NCBI GenBank assembly: GCA_046075665.1 | Contig: JBJTQN010000169.1 | Coordinates: 1-19,518, forward strand | Source of the DNA: CAIRTT01 sp046075665 | GTDB lineage: Bacteria; Armatimonadota; Armatimonadia; Armatimonadales; Armatimonadaceae | DNA: 19,518 nt | Direction of reading: 5' to 3' | Part shown: one piece after another, positions 1 through 5,468 of the stretch | How the letters are laid out: each line of letters starts with the position of its first letter | Position numbering within the stretch: position 1 is the stretch's first letter | Made by a program: the position numbers and the translations under genes | The notes under the pieces: model-generated | Seen by the model: only the letters and a program-made list of their open reading frames with translations | What the model was told of the DNA's origin: nothing | Databases searched by the model: none

Positions 1-204
1 CTCGATAACCAACTTTGGAACCTGAGGTTCGTTGACTTCCGGTTTGGTCGCCTCAACGACATCACTGGTTGTTGGGCCAGATGTGACTTGCTTTGTACCG
101 AATGCTGGTTTCGTCGGGAGTATTGTGTAGCCAATCGCAAAGCATCCGGCAACGATCACTAACAATCCTGTTCCATAAATCCAAACGCTTCGATCCATAC
201 TCAT
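1..204 (-). CDS. Membrane-anchored protein of unknown function (5' part only)
   Basis: The reading frame opens at ATG 204 on the minus strand and runs without a stop to the left edge, giving 68 codons of an incomplete gene. A GGTG Shine-Dalgarno-like run lies about 7 nt before the ATG; a second in-frame ATG follows at 198. Residues 7-28 are one hydrophobic segment after a short N-terminus containing D and R. The segment contains VAGC, which fits a lipobox, but hydrophobic residues continue after the Cys (FAIGYTIL), so a single N-terminal transmembrane anchor is at least as likely as a lipoprotein. The visible remainder is rich in Pro, Thr, Val and Glu, typical of an extracytoplasmic linker. 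No domain is recognisable. It lies downstream of the kinase on the same strand but has its own candidate promoter. Confidence 0.7.
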   Translation of the reverse strand, partial: MSMDRSVWIYGTGLLVIVAGCFAIGYTILPTKPAFGTKQVTSGPTTSDVVEATKPEVNEPQVPKLVIE

Positions 205-247
205 ATGCAATCACCAGCTTTCCCATTGCTAACAGGCAACACCATGC

Positions 248-277
248 ATTCTAACCGGATTCAGGTCAGGCAAACAA
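248..277 (-). promoter_or_regulatory. Candidate sigma-70-type promoter for the left-edge gene
   Basis: Read on the minus strand, a -35 TTGTTT (272-277) and a -10 TAGAAT (248-253) are separated by 18 nt. This leaves a 5' leader of about 40 nt before ATG 204. The -10 is 5/6 and the -35 4/6 to consensus. The rest of the 205-387 gap holds only short overlapping palindromes near 327-342 and no convincing terminator for the kinase gene. Confidence 0.4.
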
Positions 278-387
278 TTTCCACCTGGTCCAAGACAGTG
301 TCTGGATACAAGTGGACTTTACGTGTTCAGAACGAACTCAGTTCCCTGTTATTCAGATATGAAAGAAGGGGACATCCTGCTTCTATG

Positions 388-1281
388 TCAACTAGTGGCT
401 TCAAATCTGCATAATGCCAGACGTATTCCTCCGCTAAGGTTACTTCCGACGAAGCGGGAATACTCTACATCGTCAAACCACTTTGTCAATGCGCGAATGG
501 TTGCATCCTGGAGAAATGGTCCAGCGTCCCAAAGGCCACCCACCGCACACACACTAATCCTATTCGTTGTGCCTTTAGTTCTCTGGTGCGCTGTATGTGC
601 TAAGCGGGCCAACCAACCTCCAGCGCCATGAAACAGGTTTATTGCTTCCTGATTTGCTCTGTCAGCCTCAGAGCCGATATGTGGGATGAGGAAGCCGCGG
701 CCATGCGTCTCCGCCCTGTCCCTCGCCCATGTCGCAAACTCTCCGGCATCACTGGTACAAGACAAATCAATCGTGCTCTTTAGCAAAGGACTCACTGGAT
801 AAATCCCGTCAAGTGCTCGAACACAACGACGGACCAATTCCGAAGTGATAAATGCTCCAGAACCTTCATCCCCATACTCCCAGCCGCGACCTCCGACCCT
901 ATGCAGGATCTGCCCATCGTAGGCGCATGCAAGAGAACCCGTTCCCGCCAACAGCATCACTCCGTGAGGGCTGTCCAGAGCCGCCGCTGCTGCGAGCTCG
1001 AAATCTGGCACAATAATCGACTTAACACCTGGAAATCGCGCCATACAAGCTTGCTCCCAAGCATTGACGATGCCTGGGCGACTGACTTTTGTGATACCGG
1101 CAACAATCACGTCTGGTCGTATGGCAGCATCAATAAACTGGGGAGGATGTCCACTATTGTTTGCAGGAACAGACCAATCATCGCACAAGAAATCCTGACC
1201 CCTTTGGAGCCTAAATCGCACCGTAGTTCCACCTGCATCTATCGTCAGGATCACCAGAGCGTCGGGCTTTGCTTGCATCAT
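388..1281 (-). CDS. BadF/BadG/BcrA/BcrD-type ATPase, probable N-acetylglucosamine kinase
   Basis: A 297-residue sugar-kinase/HSP70/actin-fold protein, probably phosphorylating N-acetylglucosamine to GlcNAc-6-phosphate in the cytosol. The N-terminal phosphate-1 loop LTIDAGGTT (residues 13-21) is followed mid-protein by the phosphate-2 motif LLAGTGS and then GRGWEYGDEGSGAFI, the family's GDEGS signature. A late glycine-rich AVGGLW matches the adenosine-binding region. The length fits the family at about 300. The frame stays open upstream to 1422, but those extra residues are the antisense of the purM leader. I chose ATG 1281 because an extended -10 (TGT TATCAT) ends 6 nt before it, suggesting a leaderless start. 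An ATG at 1278 and a GTG at 1287 are alternatives. The substrate is inferred from family; other BadF members activate benzoyl-CoA reductase, but no such reductase is nearby. Confidence 0.85.
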   Translation of the reverse strand: MMQAKPDALVILTIDAGGTTVRFRLQRGQDFLCDDWSVPANNSGHPPQFIDAAIRPDVIVAGITKVSRPGIVNAWEQACMARFPGVKSIIVPDFELAAAAALDSPHGVMLLAGTGSLACAYDGQILHRVGGRGWEYGDEGSGAFITSELVRRCVRALDGIYPVSPLLKSTIDLSCTSDAGEFATWARDRAETHGRGFLIPHIGSEADRANQEAINLFHGAGGWLARLAHTAHQRTKGTTNRISVCAVGGLWDAGPFLQDATIRALTKWFDDVEYSRFVGSNLSGGIRLALCRFEATS

Positions 1282-1297
1282 TGCCACATGATAACAT
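1269..1297 (+). promoter_or_regulatory. Candidate promoter of the purM leader
   Basis: On the plus strand a weak -35 TTGCTT (1269-1274) is followed after exactly 17 nt by -10 TAACAT (1292-1297), itself preceded by TGA, making an extended -10. The predicted start is near 1304. The element lies inside the first codons and promoter of the divergent kinase gene. It is the best upstream candidate I found for purM, because the terminator at 1421-1445 leaves no room for a promoter directly before the gene. Confidence 0.4.
1288..1296 (-). promoter_or_regulatory. Extended -10 promoter of the kinase gene (leaderless)
   Basis: The minus strand reads TGT-TATCAT, an extended -10 (TGn plus a 5/6 match to TATAAT), with TATCAT at 1288-1293. 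Only 6 nt separate it from ATG 1281, so transcription would begin at or next to the start codon. No Shine-Dalgarno sequence is visible upstream of 1281. No -35 is apparent. It overlaps the -10 of the divergent purM leader promoter. Confidence 0.5.
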
Positions 1298-1303
1298 CGC
1301 GCG

Positions 1304-1445
1304 GTAACACTCCCCGATGGTGGAGTGGGCGGGACCGCCTCGACACTGGAAACTGTTTTGCCACGTCGCAGGCGGAGAGGTTTGAGGTTTGAGTCCTCGT
1401 ACCCAGATATTCTCAGTTTCAACCCACCACACTAGGTGGGTTTTT
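1304..1445 (+). promoter_or_regulatory. Structured purM leader RNA, putative transcription attenuator
   Basis: The leader contains a long hairpin at 1335-1375 (10 bp, CCGCCTCGAC against GTCG-C-AGGCGG with one bulged C). A small hairpin follows at 1384-1398 (GAGG, 7-nt loop TTTGAGT, CCTC). The leader ends in an intrinsic terminator. Upstream, GTGG-AG-TGGG at 1320-1329 can pair over 8 bp with CCCACCAC at 1423-1430, the 5' arm of the terminator, apart from a bulged AG. Forming that pairing would enclose the two hairpins and prevent termination. This is the architecture of a riboswitch or protein-controlled attenuator, but I do not recognise the purine, PRPP/ykkC, THF or T-box consensus in it. 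An independent small RNA ending at the terminator is the alternative. Confidence 0.45.
1421..1445 (+). terminator. Intrinsic terminator in the purM leader
   Basis: A perfect 8-bp stem, AACCCACC (1421-1428) with GGTGGGTT (1435-1442), has a 6-nt loop and a T tract at 1441-1445. No plus-strand protein gene precedes it: the region upstream is occupied by the antisense kinase. It lies 15 nt before the purM Shine-Dalgarno AGGAGG (1461-1466), so purM mRNA must be made by reading through it. Confidence 0.8.
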
Positions 1446-1474
1446 GTTTGACAGTTTGGCAGGAGGATTTCCCC

Positions 1475-2518
1475 ATGTCCGATGAAGTGAAGACAACCAC
1501 GTATGCCGATTCAGGTGTTGATATCGATGCTGGTAACGAGGCTGTTCGCCAAATGAAGCAACATATTCGCTCGACCTTTAATGCGAATGTCGTGGCGGAT
1601 GTTGGTTCCTTCGGAGGAATGTTCTCCCTTGCGGGGCAGCTAGGAAGCGATCCTGTTCTCGTAAGCAGCATGGATGGAGTTGGTACCAAGCTTAAAGTCG
1701 CATTCATGATGAACAAGCATGAAACGATTGGTCGCGACCTTGTTTGGCACTGTATTAATGACATCCTTGTCCAAGGTGCCCGCCCATTGGTCTTTTTAGA
1801 TTATTTTGCCACTGGTAAGCTCGAACCTTCTGTCGCTGCCGATGTTGTCAAGGGGCTGGCAGAAGGTTGCCGTACAAATGGCTGTGTACTTATCGGCGGA
1901 GAAACTGCTGAGATGCCAGGGATGTATCAGGCAGGTGAGTATGACCTCGCCGGCTGCATTGTGGGGATTGTTGATCGCGCGGCAGTCATCGACGGTTCGT
2001 CTGTTCAAGTTGGAGATGTTTTAGTTGGCCTTGCATCAGATGGCCTGCATACAAATGGCTACTCACTAGCCCGCAAAGTCTTGTTTGATGTTGCAGGTTT
2101 TGGAGTTGATACCTACGTCGATTCACTTGGGACAACCGTAGGGGATGCACTTTTGGCTCCGCACCGTTGTTACGCATATGCATTGCTGCCAAGGCTTGTC
2201 TCGCATGAAATCCGTGCGATGGCTCACATCACGGGTGGTGGGTTTGTTGACAACATTCCCCGTTCACTTCCTGATGGCACAGGTGCTGAAATCAGTCGCA
2301 GCGCATGGACCATTCCAGCTCTGTTCACATTGATTCAGGAATCCGGCAATGTGCCACTCGAAGACATGATGCGAACATTCAATATGGGCATCGGAATGGT
2401 TGTTGTCGTTCCTGCAACGAAGGCAACAGCGTTGGTCGAGGAGCTGAATGAAATTGGAGAGCGGGCGTGTATCCTCGGATCCGTCGTGGCTGGTGAAGGC
2501 GTACGTTTTGTCGACTAA
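1475..2518 (+). CDS. purM: Phosphoribosylformylglycinamidine cyclo-ligase (AIR synthetase)
   Basis: This ATP-dependent cytosolic enzyme of de novo purine synthesis closes FGAM to 5-aminoimidazole ribonucleotide. It has 347 residues, the usual length (about 345). Family motifs occur in order: YADSGVDIDAG near residue 10, SMDGVGTKLKVAF near 67, DYFATGKLEP near 110, GGETAEMPGMY near 141, then DGLHTNGYSLAR, HITGGGFVDN and FNMGIGMVVVV. The start is ATG 1475, placed 8 nt after AGGAGG. The frame is open back to 1436, but that extension would translate the terminator region. It is a stand-alone gene here: no other pur gene is adjacent, and it is followed by a bidirectional terminator. Regulation through the leader terminator is likely. 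Confidence 0.97.
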   Translation: MSDEVKTTTYADSGVDIDAGNEAVRQMKQHIRSTFNANVVADVGSFGGMFSLAGQLGSDPVLVSSMDGVGTKLKVAFMMNKHETIGRDLVWHCINDILVQGARPLVFLDYFATGKLEPSVAADVVKGLAEGCRTNGCVLIGGETAEMPGMYQAGEYDLAGCIVGIVDRAAVIDGSSVQVGDVLVGLASDGLHTNGYSLARKVLFDVAGFGVDTYVDSLGTTVGDALLAPHRCYAYALLPRLVSHEIRAMAHITGGGFVDNIPRSLPDGTGAEISRSAWTIPALFTLIQESGNVPLEDMMRTFNMGIGMVVVVPATKATALVEELNEIGERACILGSVVAGEGVRFVD

Positions 2519-2539
2519 CTCTTCAGGACGGTAATCATG

Positions 2540-2574
2540 AAAACGCCCGACTTCATTGGTAGCCGGGCGTTTTT
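2540..2574. terminator. Bidirectional intrinsic terminator between purM and the LOG gene
   Basis: AAAACGCCCG (2540-2549) pairs perfectly with CGGGCGTTTT (2564-2573) around a 14-nt loop, with T tracts on both strands. It serves the convergent purM and LOG-family genes. Confidence 0.85.
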
Positions 2575-2580
2575 GTTTAA

Positions 2581-3363
2581 TTACTGTTCTGCAAACGGTG
2601 GTGGCGCATAAGCCTTTGCGACATCCGCGAGGCTTGCCCGCTCGATATCGAGCTGATGGTCGTGTTCTTTACCCAGTGATGTCGTGGCCATTACTATACT
2701 GACGACTTCCTCCGGCGTATCGACGATGCGGAGGAGATCAATGTCCGATGCACTAATTTTGCCATCCGGCAGGACAGTTTCCTTCAGCCACTTGATCAGG
2801 CCGCTCCAGTAGTCTGAGCCAAACAGAATGATCGGGAAGTTAGATATCTTCCCTGTTTGGACAAGTGTGAGAGCTTCCATTAGCTCATCAAGGGTGCCAT
2901 ATCCACCTGGGAAGATAACAAATGCGCTGGCAACTTTCACCAACATGACTTTACGTACAAAGAAATACCGAAAATCAACCGAGACATCACAGTATGGGTT
3001 AAGGTGCTGTTCAAACGGAAGCTCGATGTTCAGACCAATGCTCTTCACGGCGGCCAGCTTTGCGCCTTCATTAGCGGCTTGCATAATTCCAGGCCCACCA
3101 CCGGTCACGATCGCGTAACCTCTCTTACCCAACAGTCGTGCCGTATCTACGGCCGCTGCATAATATGGGTCACCAACACGTGTACGAGCACTACCGAACA
3201 GGGTTACTGCTGGTCCAAGGTCTGCCAGGGCATCCAGCCCGCGGACAAATTCACTCTGAATCCTGAGAACCCTCCAGGGATCACTGTGAATAAAGGATGC
3301 CTCGGCAGCAGTAGGTGTAGCGAGCAGTCGCTCATCAGATGTCTTTCCTGAAATAGGGTCCAT
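2581..3363 (-). CDS. LOG-family (TIGR00730-type) nucleoside monophosphate phosphoribohydrolase
   Basis: A 260-residue Rossmann-fold protein of the family once annotated as lysine decarboxylase and now known to cleave cytokinin ribosides or other nucleoside 5'-monophosphates. The family signatures are GGGPGIMQAANEGA and PGGYGTLDELME, the latter holding the catalytic region. A VTLFGSAR strand and FFVRKVMLVK also fit the longer (type II) bacterial LOG proteins. An in-frame TGA lies three codons before ATG 3363, so the start cannot be much further upstream. The best Shine-Dalgarno (AGGAGA, about 13 nt away) is rather distant. It is the third gene after peroxiredoxin and redoxin, separated from them by 85 nt containing a strong hairpin. 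The physiological substrate is not deducible. Confidence 0.88.
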   Translation of the reverse strand: MDPISGKTSDERLLATPTAAEASFIHSDPWRVLRIQSEFVRGLDALADLGPAVTLFGSARTRVGDPYYAAAVDTARLLGKRGYAIVTGGGPGIMQAANEGAKLAAVKSIGLNIELPFEQHLNPYCDVSVDFRYFFVRKVMLVKVASAFVIFPGGYGTLDELMEALTLVQTGKISNFPIILFGSDYWSGLIKWLKETVLPDGKISASDIDLLRIVDTPEEVVSIVMATTSLGKEHDHQLDIERASLADVAKAYAPPPFAEQ

Positions 3364-3394
3364 TGGTACTCAAAAGTCTCCTGAAAATGCAATA

Positions 3395-3431
3395 CGGGAG
3401 GCATTGCGAAAAAGTGCCGCAATACCTCCCG
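3395..3431 (-). repeat. Long hairpin between the redoxin and LOG genes
   Basis: CGGGAGGCATTGCG (3395-3408) and CGCAATACCTCCCG (3418-3431) form a 14-bp stem with one mismatch or wobble around a 9-nt loop. On the minus strand the stem is followed by TATTGCATTTTC, too poor in U for a confident intrinsic terminator. It may be a weak terminator, a processing site or an mRNA-stabilising hairpin lowering LOG expression relative to the upstream genes. Confidence 0.6.
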
Positions 3432-3448
3432 GAAATGTATTAGCGATG

Positions 3449-3901
3449 TTAGGCAGTGAAGAGTTTGGCGAGTGCCGCATCAATGGATGCAACACCTGCA
3501 TCACCGGCGGCGCGACTTTCCAAAATGCCATCGGAATTGAACACATAATAATGAGGAACGAAGCCTGCCTCGTTTACGAAGGCATCTTTGACATCATGCA
3601 TATTGTCAATCGCACAGCTCTCGGTGATCCCATGCTCGAGCATGCTTTGTTTAACAAGCTCGATATTGGTTTCATCCTCAGAGCGAGGCATGTGAACTGC
3701 CACAACTTTTAGGCCCTGTGGACCGTATTTGGCCTTCCACTCTACAAGTACTGGAAGGTTGTTTTTGCAGATGTAGCACGATAATGACCAAAAGTGCACA
3801 AGGCAGGGAGATCCGATAAGGCTCTCCCGCGTTGTTTCACCGTTTATCCATTCGGTTACACCAGCAAGGGATGGTAGCTCAGCGCCACGGCGAAGCGGCA
3901 T
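3449..3901 (-). CDS. Thioredoxin-like (redoxin/TlpA-type) thiol-disulfide oxidoreductase
   Basis: A 150-residue thioredoxin-fold protein with a CYIC active site (Cys42, Cys45) in the HFWSLSC context. A cis-Pro loop (GFVPHYYVFNSDG) follows, typical of the AhpC/TSA-redoxin and ResA/TlpA group. There is no signal peptide or membrane segment, so it should act in the cytosol. It begins 2 nt after the peroxiredoxin stop codon and is surely cotranscribed with it. The pairing suggests it may reduce that peroxiredoxin, but this is inference. Confidence 0.85.
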   Translation of the reverse strand: MPLRRGAELPSLAGVTEWINGETTRESLIGSPCLVHFWSLSCYICKNNLPVLVEWKAKYGPQGLKVVAVHMPRSEDETNIELVKQSMLEHGITESCAIDNMHDVKDAFVNEAGFVPHYYVFNSDGILESRAAGDAGVASIDAALAKLFTA

Positions 3902-3903
3902 GA

Positions 3904-4458
3904 TTAGCTACCGGGTGTAAGGTGCTTCGCACCTGGCTTCCAGTTCGCCGCACAAAGACCGCCACTCTGAAGTGCCTGTAGTGTTCGGATGACTTCATCA
4001 ACGTTGCGACCAACATTCAGTGCGTTTATGGTGGAGTGTTTTACAACACCATCCGGATCAATGATGAACAAGCCGCGGAGTGCAATACCTTCATTCTCCA
4101 TCAGGACGCCATAGTCGGCAGCGATCTTTTGCGTCATATCAGCGATGATTGGGTAAGCAGTACCTTCGATGCCGTTTTCAGCACGGGGTGTACGTACCCA
4201 TGCGCGGTGGGAATACACTGAATCGGTGGATGCACCAATCACTGCAGCGCCAAGCTCTTCGAATTCATCAAGACGGTCTGACAGAGCCAGAATCTCAGTG
4301 GGGCAGATGAACGTGAAGTCGAGCGGATACCAGAAGAATACAACCCACTTTCCACGGTAATCGGAAAGGGAAAGTGACTTGACATCAGATGCTGCGGTGT
4401 CTCCTGGGAAGAAAGCGGGAGCTGTAAAATCCGGGGCTGGTTTGCCAACGAATGACAT
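3904..4458 (-). CDS. Typical 2-Cys peroxiredoxin (AhpC/Prx1 type)
   Basis: This cytosolic thiol peroxidase reduces hydrogen peroxide and organic hydroperoxides. It has 184 residues; AhpC-type proteins usually have about 187. The peroxidatic Cys52 is in LDFTFICPTE and the resolving Cys169 is in GGLCAANWKPG near the C-terminus, so both catalytic cysteines of the typical 2-Cys class are present. The frame is open upstream to 4530, but MSFVGKPAPDF is the normal N-terminus and AAGGAA lies about 8 nt before ATG 4458. It is the first gene of a unit with the redoxin. A Fur-family-like palindrome sits in the 238-nt divergent region shared with fdxA, which would suit iron- or peroxide-responsive control. 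Confidence 0.95.
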   Translation of the reverse strand: MSFVGKPAPDFTAPAFFPGDTAASDVKSLSLSDYRGKWVVFFWYPLDFTFICPTEILALSDRLDEFEELGAAVIGASTDSVYSHRAWVRTPRAENGIEGTAYPIIADMTQKIAADYGVLMENEGIALRGLFIIDPDGVVKHSTINALNVGRNVDEVIRTLQALQSGGLCAANWKPGAKHLTPGS

Positions 4459-4580
4459 AAAAGTTTTCCTTGTTAGACAACGCATACCGTCGTACAGATT
4501 GATGGCATACATTGAATTTAGTTTCATCACAGTCTACCCGTTACGAAAGCGAATGCACATTGGGTCAGTTCTGAAATTAT

Positions 4581-4595
4581 TGAGAAGGATTCTCA
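4581..4595. promoter_or_regulatory. Fur/PerR-like operator
   Basis: TGAGAAGGATTCTCA is a near-perfect 7-1-7 palindrome (one unpaired position pair) in an A/T-rich flank. It closely resembles Fur-family boxes such as TGATAATnATTATCA. It lies immediately upstream of the fdxA -35 and between two genes, peroxiredoxin and an iron-sulfur ferredoxin, that are classic Fur/PerR targets. Regulator identity is inferred. Confidence 0.5.
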
Positions 4596-4597
4596 GT

Positions 4598-4626
4598 TTG
4601 CGATTCATCCCTCACATCGTTATAAT
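4598..4626 (+). promoter_or_regulatory. sigma-70 promoter of fdxA
   Basis: A -35 TTGCGA (4598-4603), a 17-nt spacer and a perfect -10 TATAAT (4621-4626) predict a start near 4633, about 64 nt before the fdxA ATG. The Fur-like palindrome ends 2 nt upstream of the -35. Confidence 0.7.
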
Positions 4627-4696
4627 TTTGCTACGGCAGGGATAAGGAACTGGACAATGATCCAGCAAATCAACGGCCCTGCAGGTGGAGATCCAG

Positions 4697-4939
4697 ATGC
4701 CTTTTGTAATTGCGGAGCCCTGTATTGGTGTCAAGGACCGCTCTTGCCAGTCTGTGTGCCCGGTTGACTGTATTCAGGGCGGTGATGACGATGCACAGCT
4801 GTTTATCAACCCAAATGAGTGTATCGATTGCGGCTTGTGTGAGCCTGAATGCCCGGTTGATGCCATCTTTATGGAAGACGAAGTCCCTGAGAAGTGGAAA
4901 TCGTTCATTCAATTGAACGCCGATCATTACGATAAGTAG
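4697..4939 (+). CDS. fdxA: Seven-iron ferredoxin ([3Fe-4S][4Fe-4S])
   Basis: An 80-residue cytosolic electron carrier. The first cluster motif is Cys-x7-Cys-x3-Cys-Pro (CIGVKDRSCQSVCP), with the spacing of a [3Fe-4S] site. The second is CIDCGLCEPECP, a complete CxxCxxCxxxCP for [4Fe-4S]. This combination and the acidic composition match FdxA-type ferredoxins of Thermus and mycobacteria. The start is ATG 4697, 6 nt after GGTGGAG; an in-frame ATG at 4685 lies before the Shine-Dalgarno and is unlikely. It has a strong promoter and its own terminator. Its redox partner is not visible here. Confidence 0.93.
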   Translation: MPFVIAEPCIGVKDRSCQSVCPVDCIQGGDDDAQLFINPNECIDCGLCEPECPVDAIFMEDEVPEKWKSFIQLNADHYDK

Positions 4940-4959
4940 AAATTCGGAGAGATGAGAGG

Positions 4960-4991
4960 GCACCACTGCAACACATGCTGTGGTGCTTTTT
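4960..4991 (+). terminator. Intrinsic terminator after fdxA
   Basis: GCACCAC-T-GCA pairs with TGC-T-GTGGTGC (10 bp with one T-T mismatch) around a 5-nt loop, followed by five Ts at 4987-4991. The thioesterase start codon is only 5 nt beyond it. Confidence 0.85.
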
Positions 4992-4995
4992 ACTG

Positions 4996-5403
4996 ATGAA
5001 ATCGACGACTAAATTTTCTGTCCGATCCTACGAGTTGGATAGCTTCGGGCACGTGAATAACGCCACGTACCTGCAATATTTCGAAGTTGCGCGATGTGAC
5101 TGGCTTGCCCAAGCTGGACTTCCTTTTCCCGAGATTCAACGCGCGGGAATACAAATCGTGATCGCTGATGCTACGGTCAAGTTTATGACACCAGCCTTCT
5201 TTTCCGATGAACTTTCCGTTATGTGTTGGTGCGATACGTCTACCGGCGCCAGCGTGTCATTTTCATACATAATTGAGTGTGAATCGCGGGGAGTGCGGAT
5301 TGCGACCGGAACAACTAAAGGCGTCTGCATTGATACCATCACTGGCAAACCCCGCCGATGGCCGACTGCATTTCGAGATATCTTTGTTCCAGGCACCGTC
5401 TGA
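4996..5403 (+). CDS. Hotdog-fold acyl-CoA thioesterase (YbgC/FadM, 4-hydroxybenzoyl-CoA thioesterase type)
   Basis: A 135-residue single-hotdog protein predicted to hydrolyse acyl-CoA thioesters in the cytosol. The signature SYELDSFGHVNNATYLQYFEVAR near the N-terminus carries the catalytic Asp and the GHVNN turn of the FadM/YbgC group. The length is normal. ATG 4996 gives the family-typical N-terminus; an ATG at 4975 would lie inside the terminator hairpin. No Shine-Dalgarno precedes 4996, and an intrinsic terminator ends 5 nt upstream, so expression depends on read-through from fdxA or on an unseen promoter. It converges on priA with a 65-nt gap without a clear terminator. Confidence 0.85.
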   Translation: MKSTTKFSVRSYELDSFGHVNNATYLQYFEVARCDWLAQAGLPFPEIQRAGIQIVIADATVKFMTPAFFSDELSVMCWCDTSTGASVSFSYIIECESRGVRIATGTTKGVCIDTITGKPRRWPTAFRDIFVPGTV

Positions 5404-5468
5404 ACGTCACATTCGACTTTTGTGATTTGCCACATTCGTTGCCCGTTAACCTGTCGTGAGCACGTTCT

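Noticed and set aside
327..342. Overlapping palindromes GTTCAGAAC and GAACTCAGTTC as a LexA (SOS) box.
   Set aside because: The spacing is three or one nt instead of the GAAC-N4-GTTC arrangement, and the location is downstream of the kinase rather than at a promoter.
1327..1341. T-box riboswitch core (GGGCGGGACCGCC resembles the GGGTGGNACCGCG motif).
   Set aside because: There is no stem I region upstream (kinase coding sequence lies there), the motif differs at key positions, the terminator is too far away, and purM is not an amino-acid gene.
901..1392. 163-codon plus-strand open frame over the kinase.
   Set aside because: It is antisense to a well-supported kinase, with no recognisable protein features and no ribosome site.
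1320..1410. A complete tRNA-Ser-like gene (D-arm-like GGTGG..CCGCC, CTGGAAA loop, T-arm-like hairpin).
   Set aside because: The anticodon stem does not pair properly, the loop would need 8 nt, and no 5' strand matches the proposed acceptor 3' strand.
1282..1422. N-terminal extension of the kinase reading frame up to 1422.
   Set aside because: The extra 47 residues are antisense of the structured leader and have no family similarity; a promoter fits ATG 1281.
4459..4530. 24-residue N-terminal extension of the peroxiredoxin.
   Set aside because: A good ribosome site precedes ATG 4458 and the family N-terminus begins there; the extension covers the promoter region.
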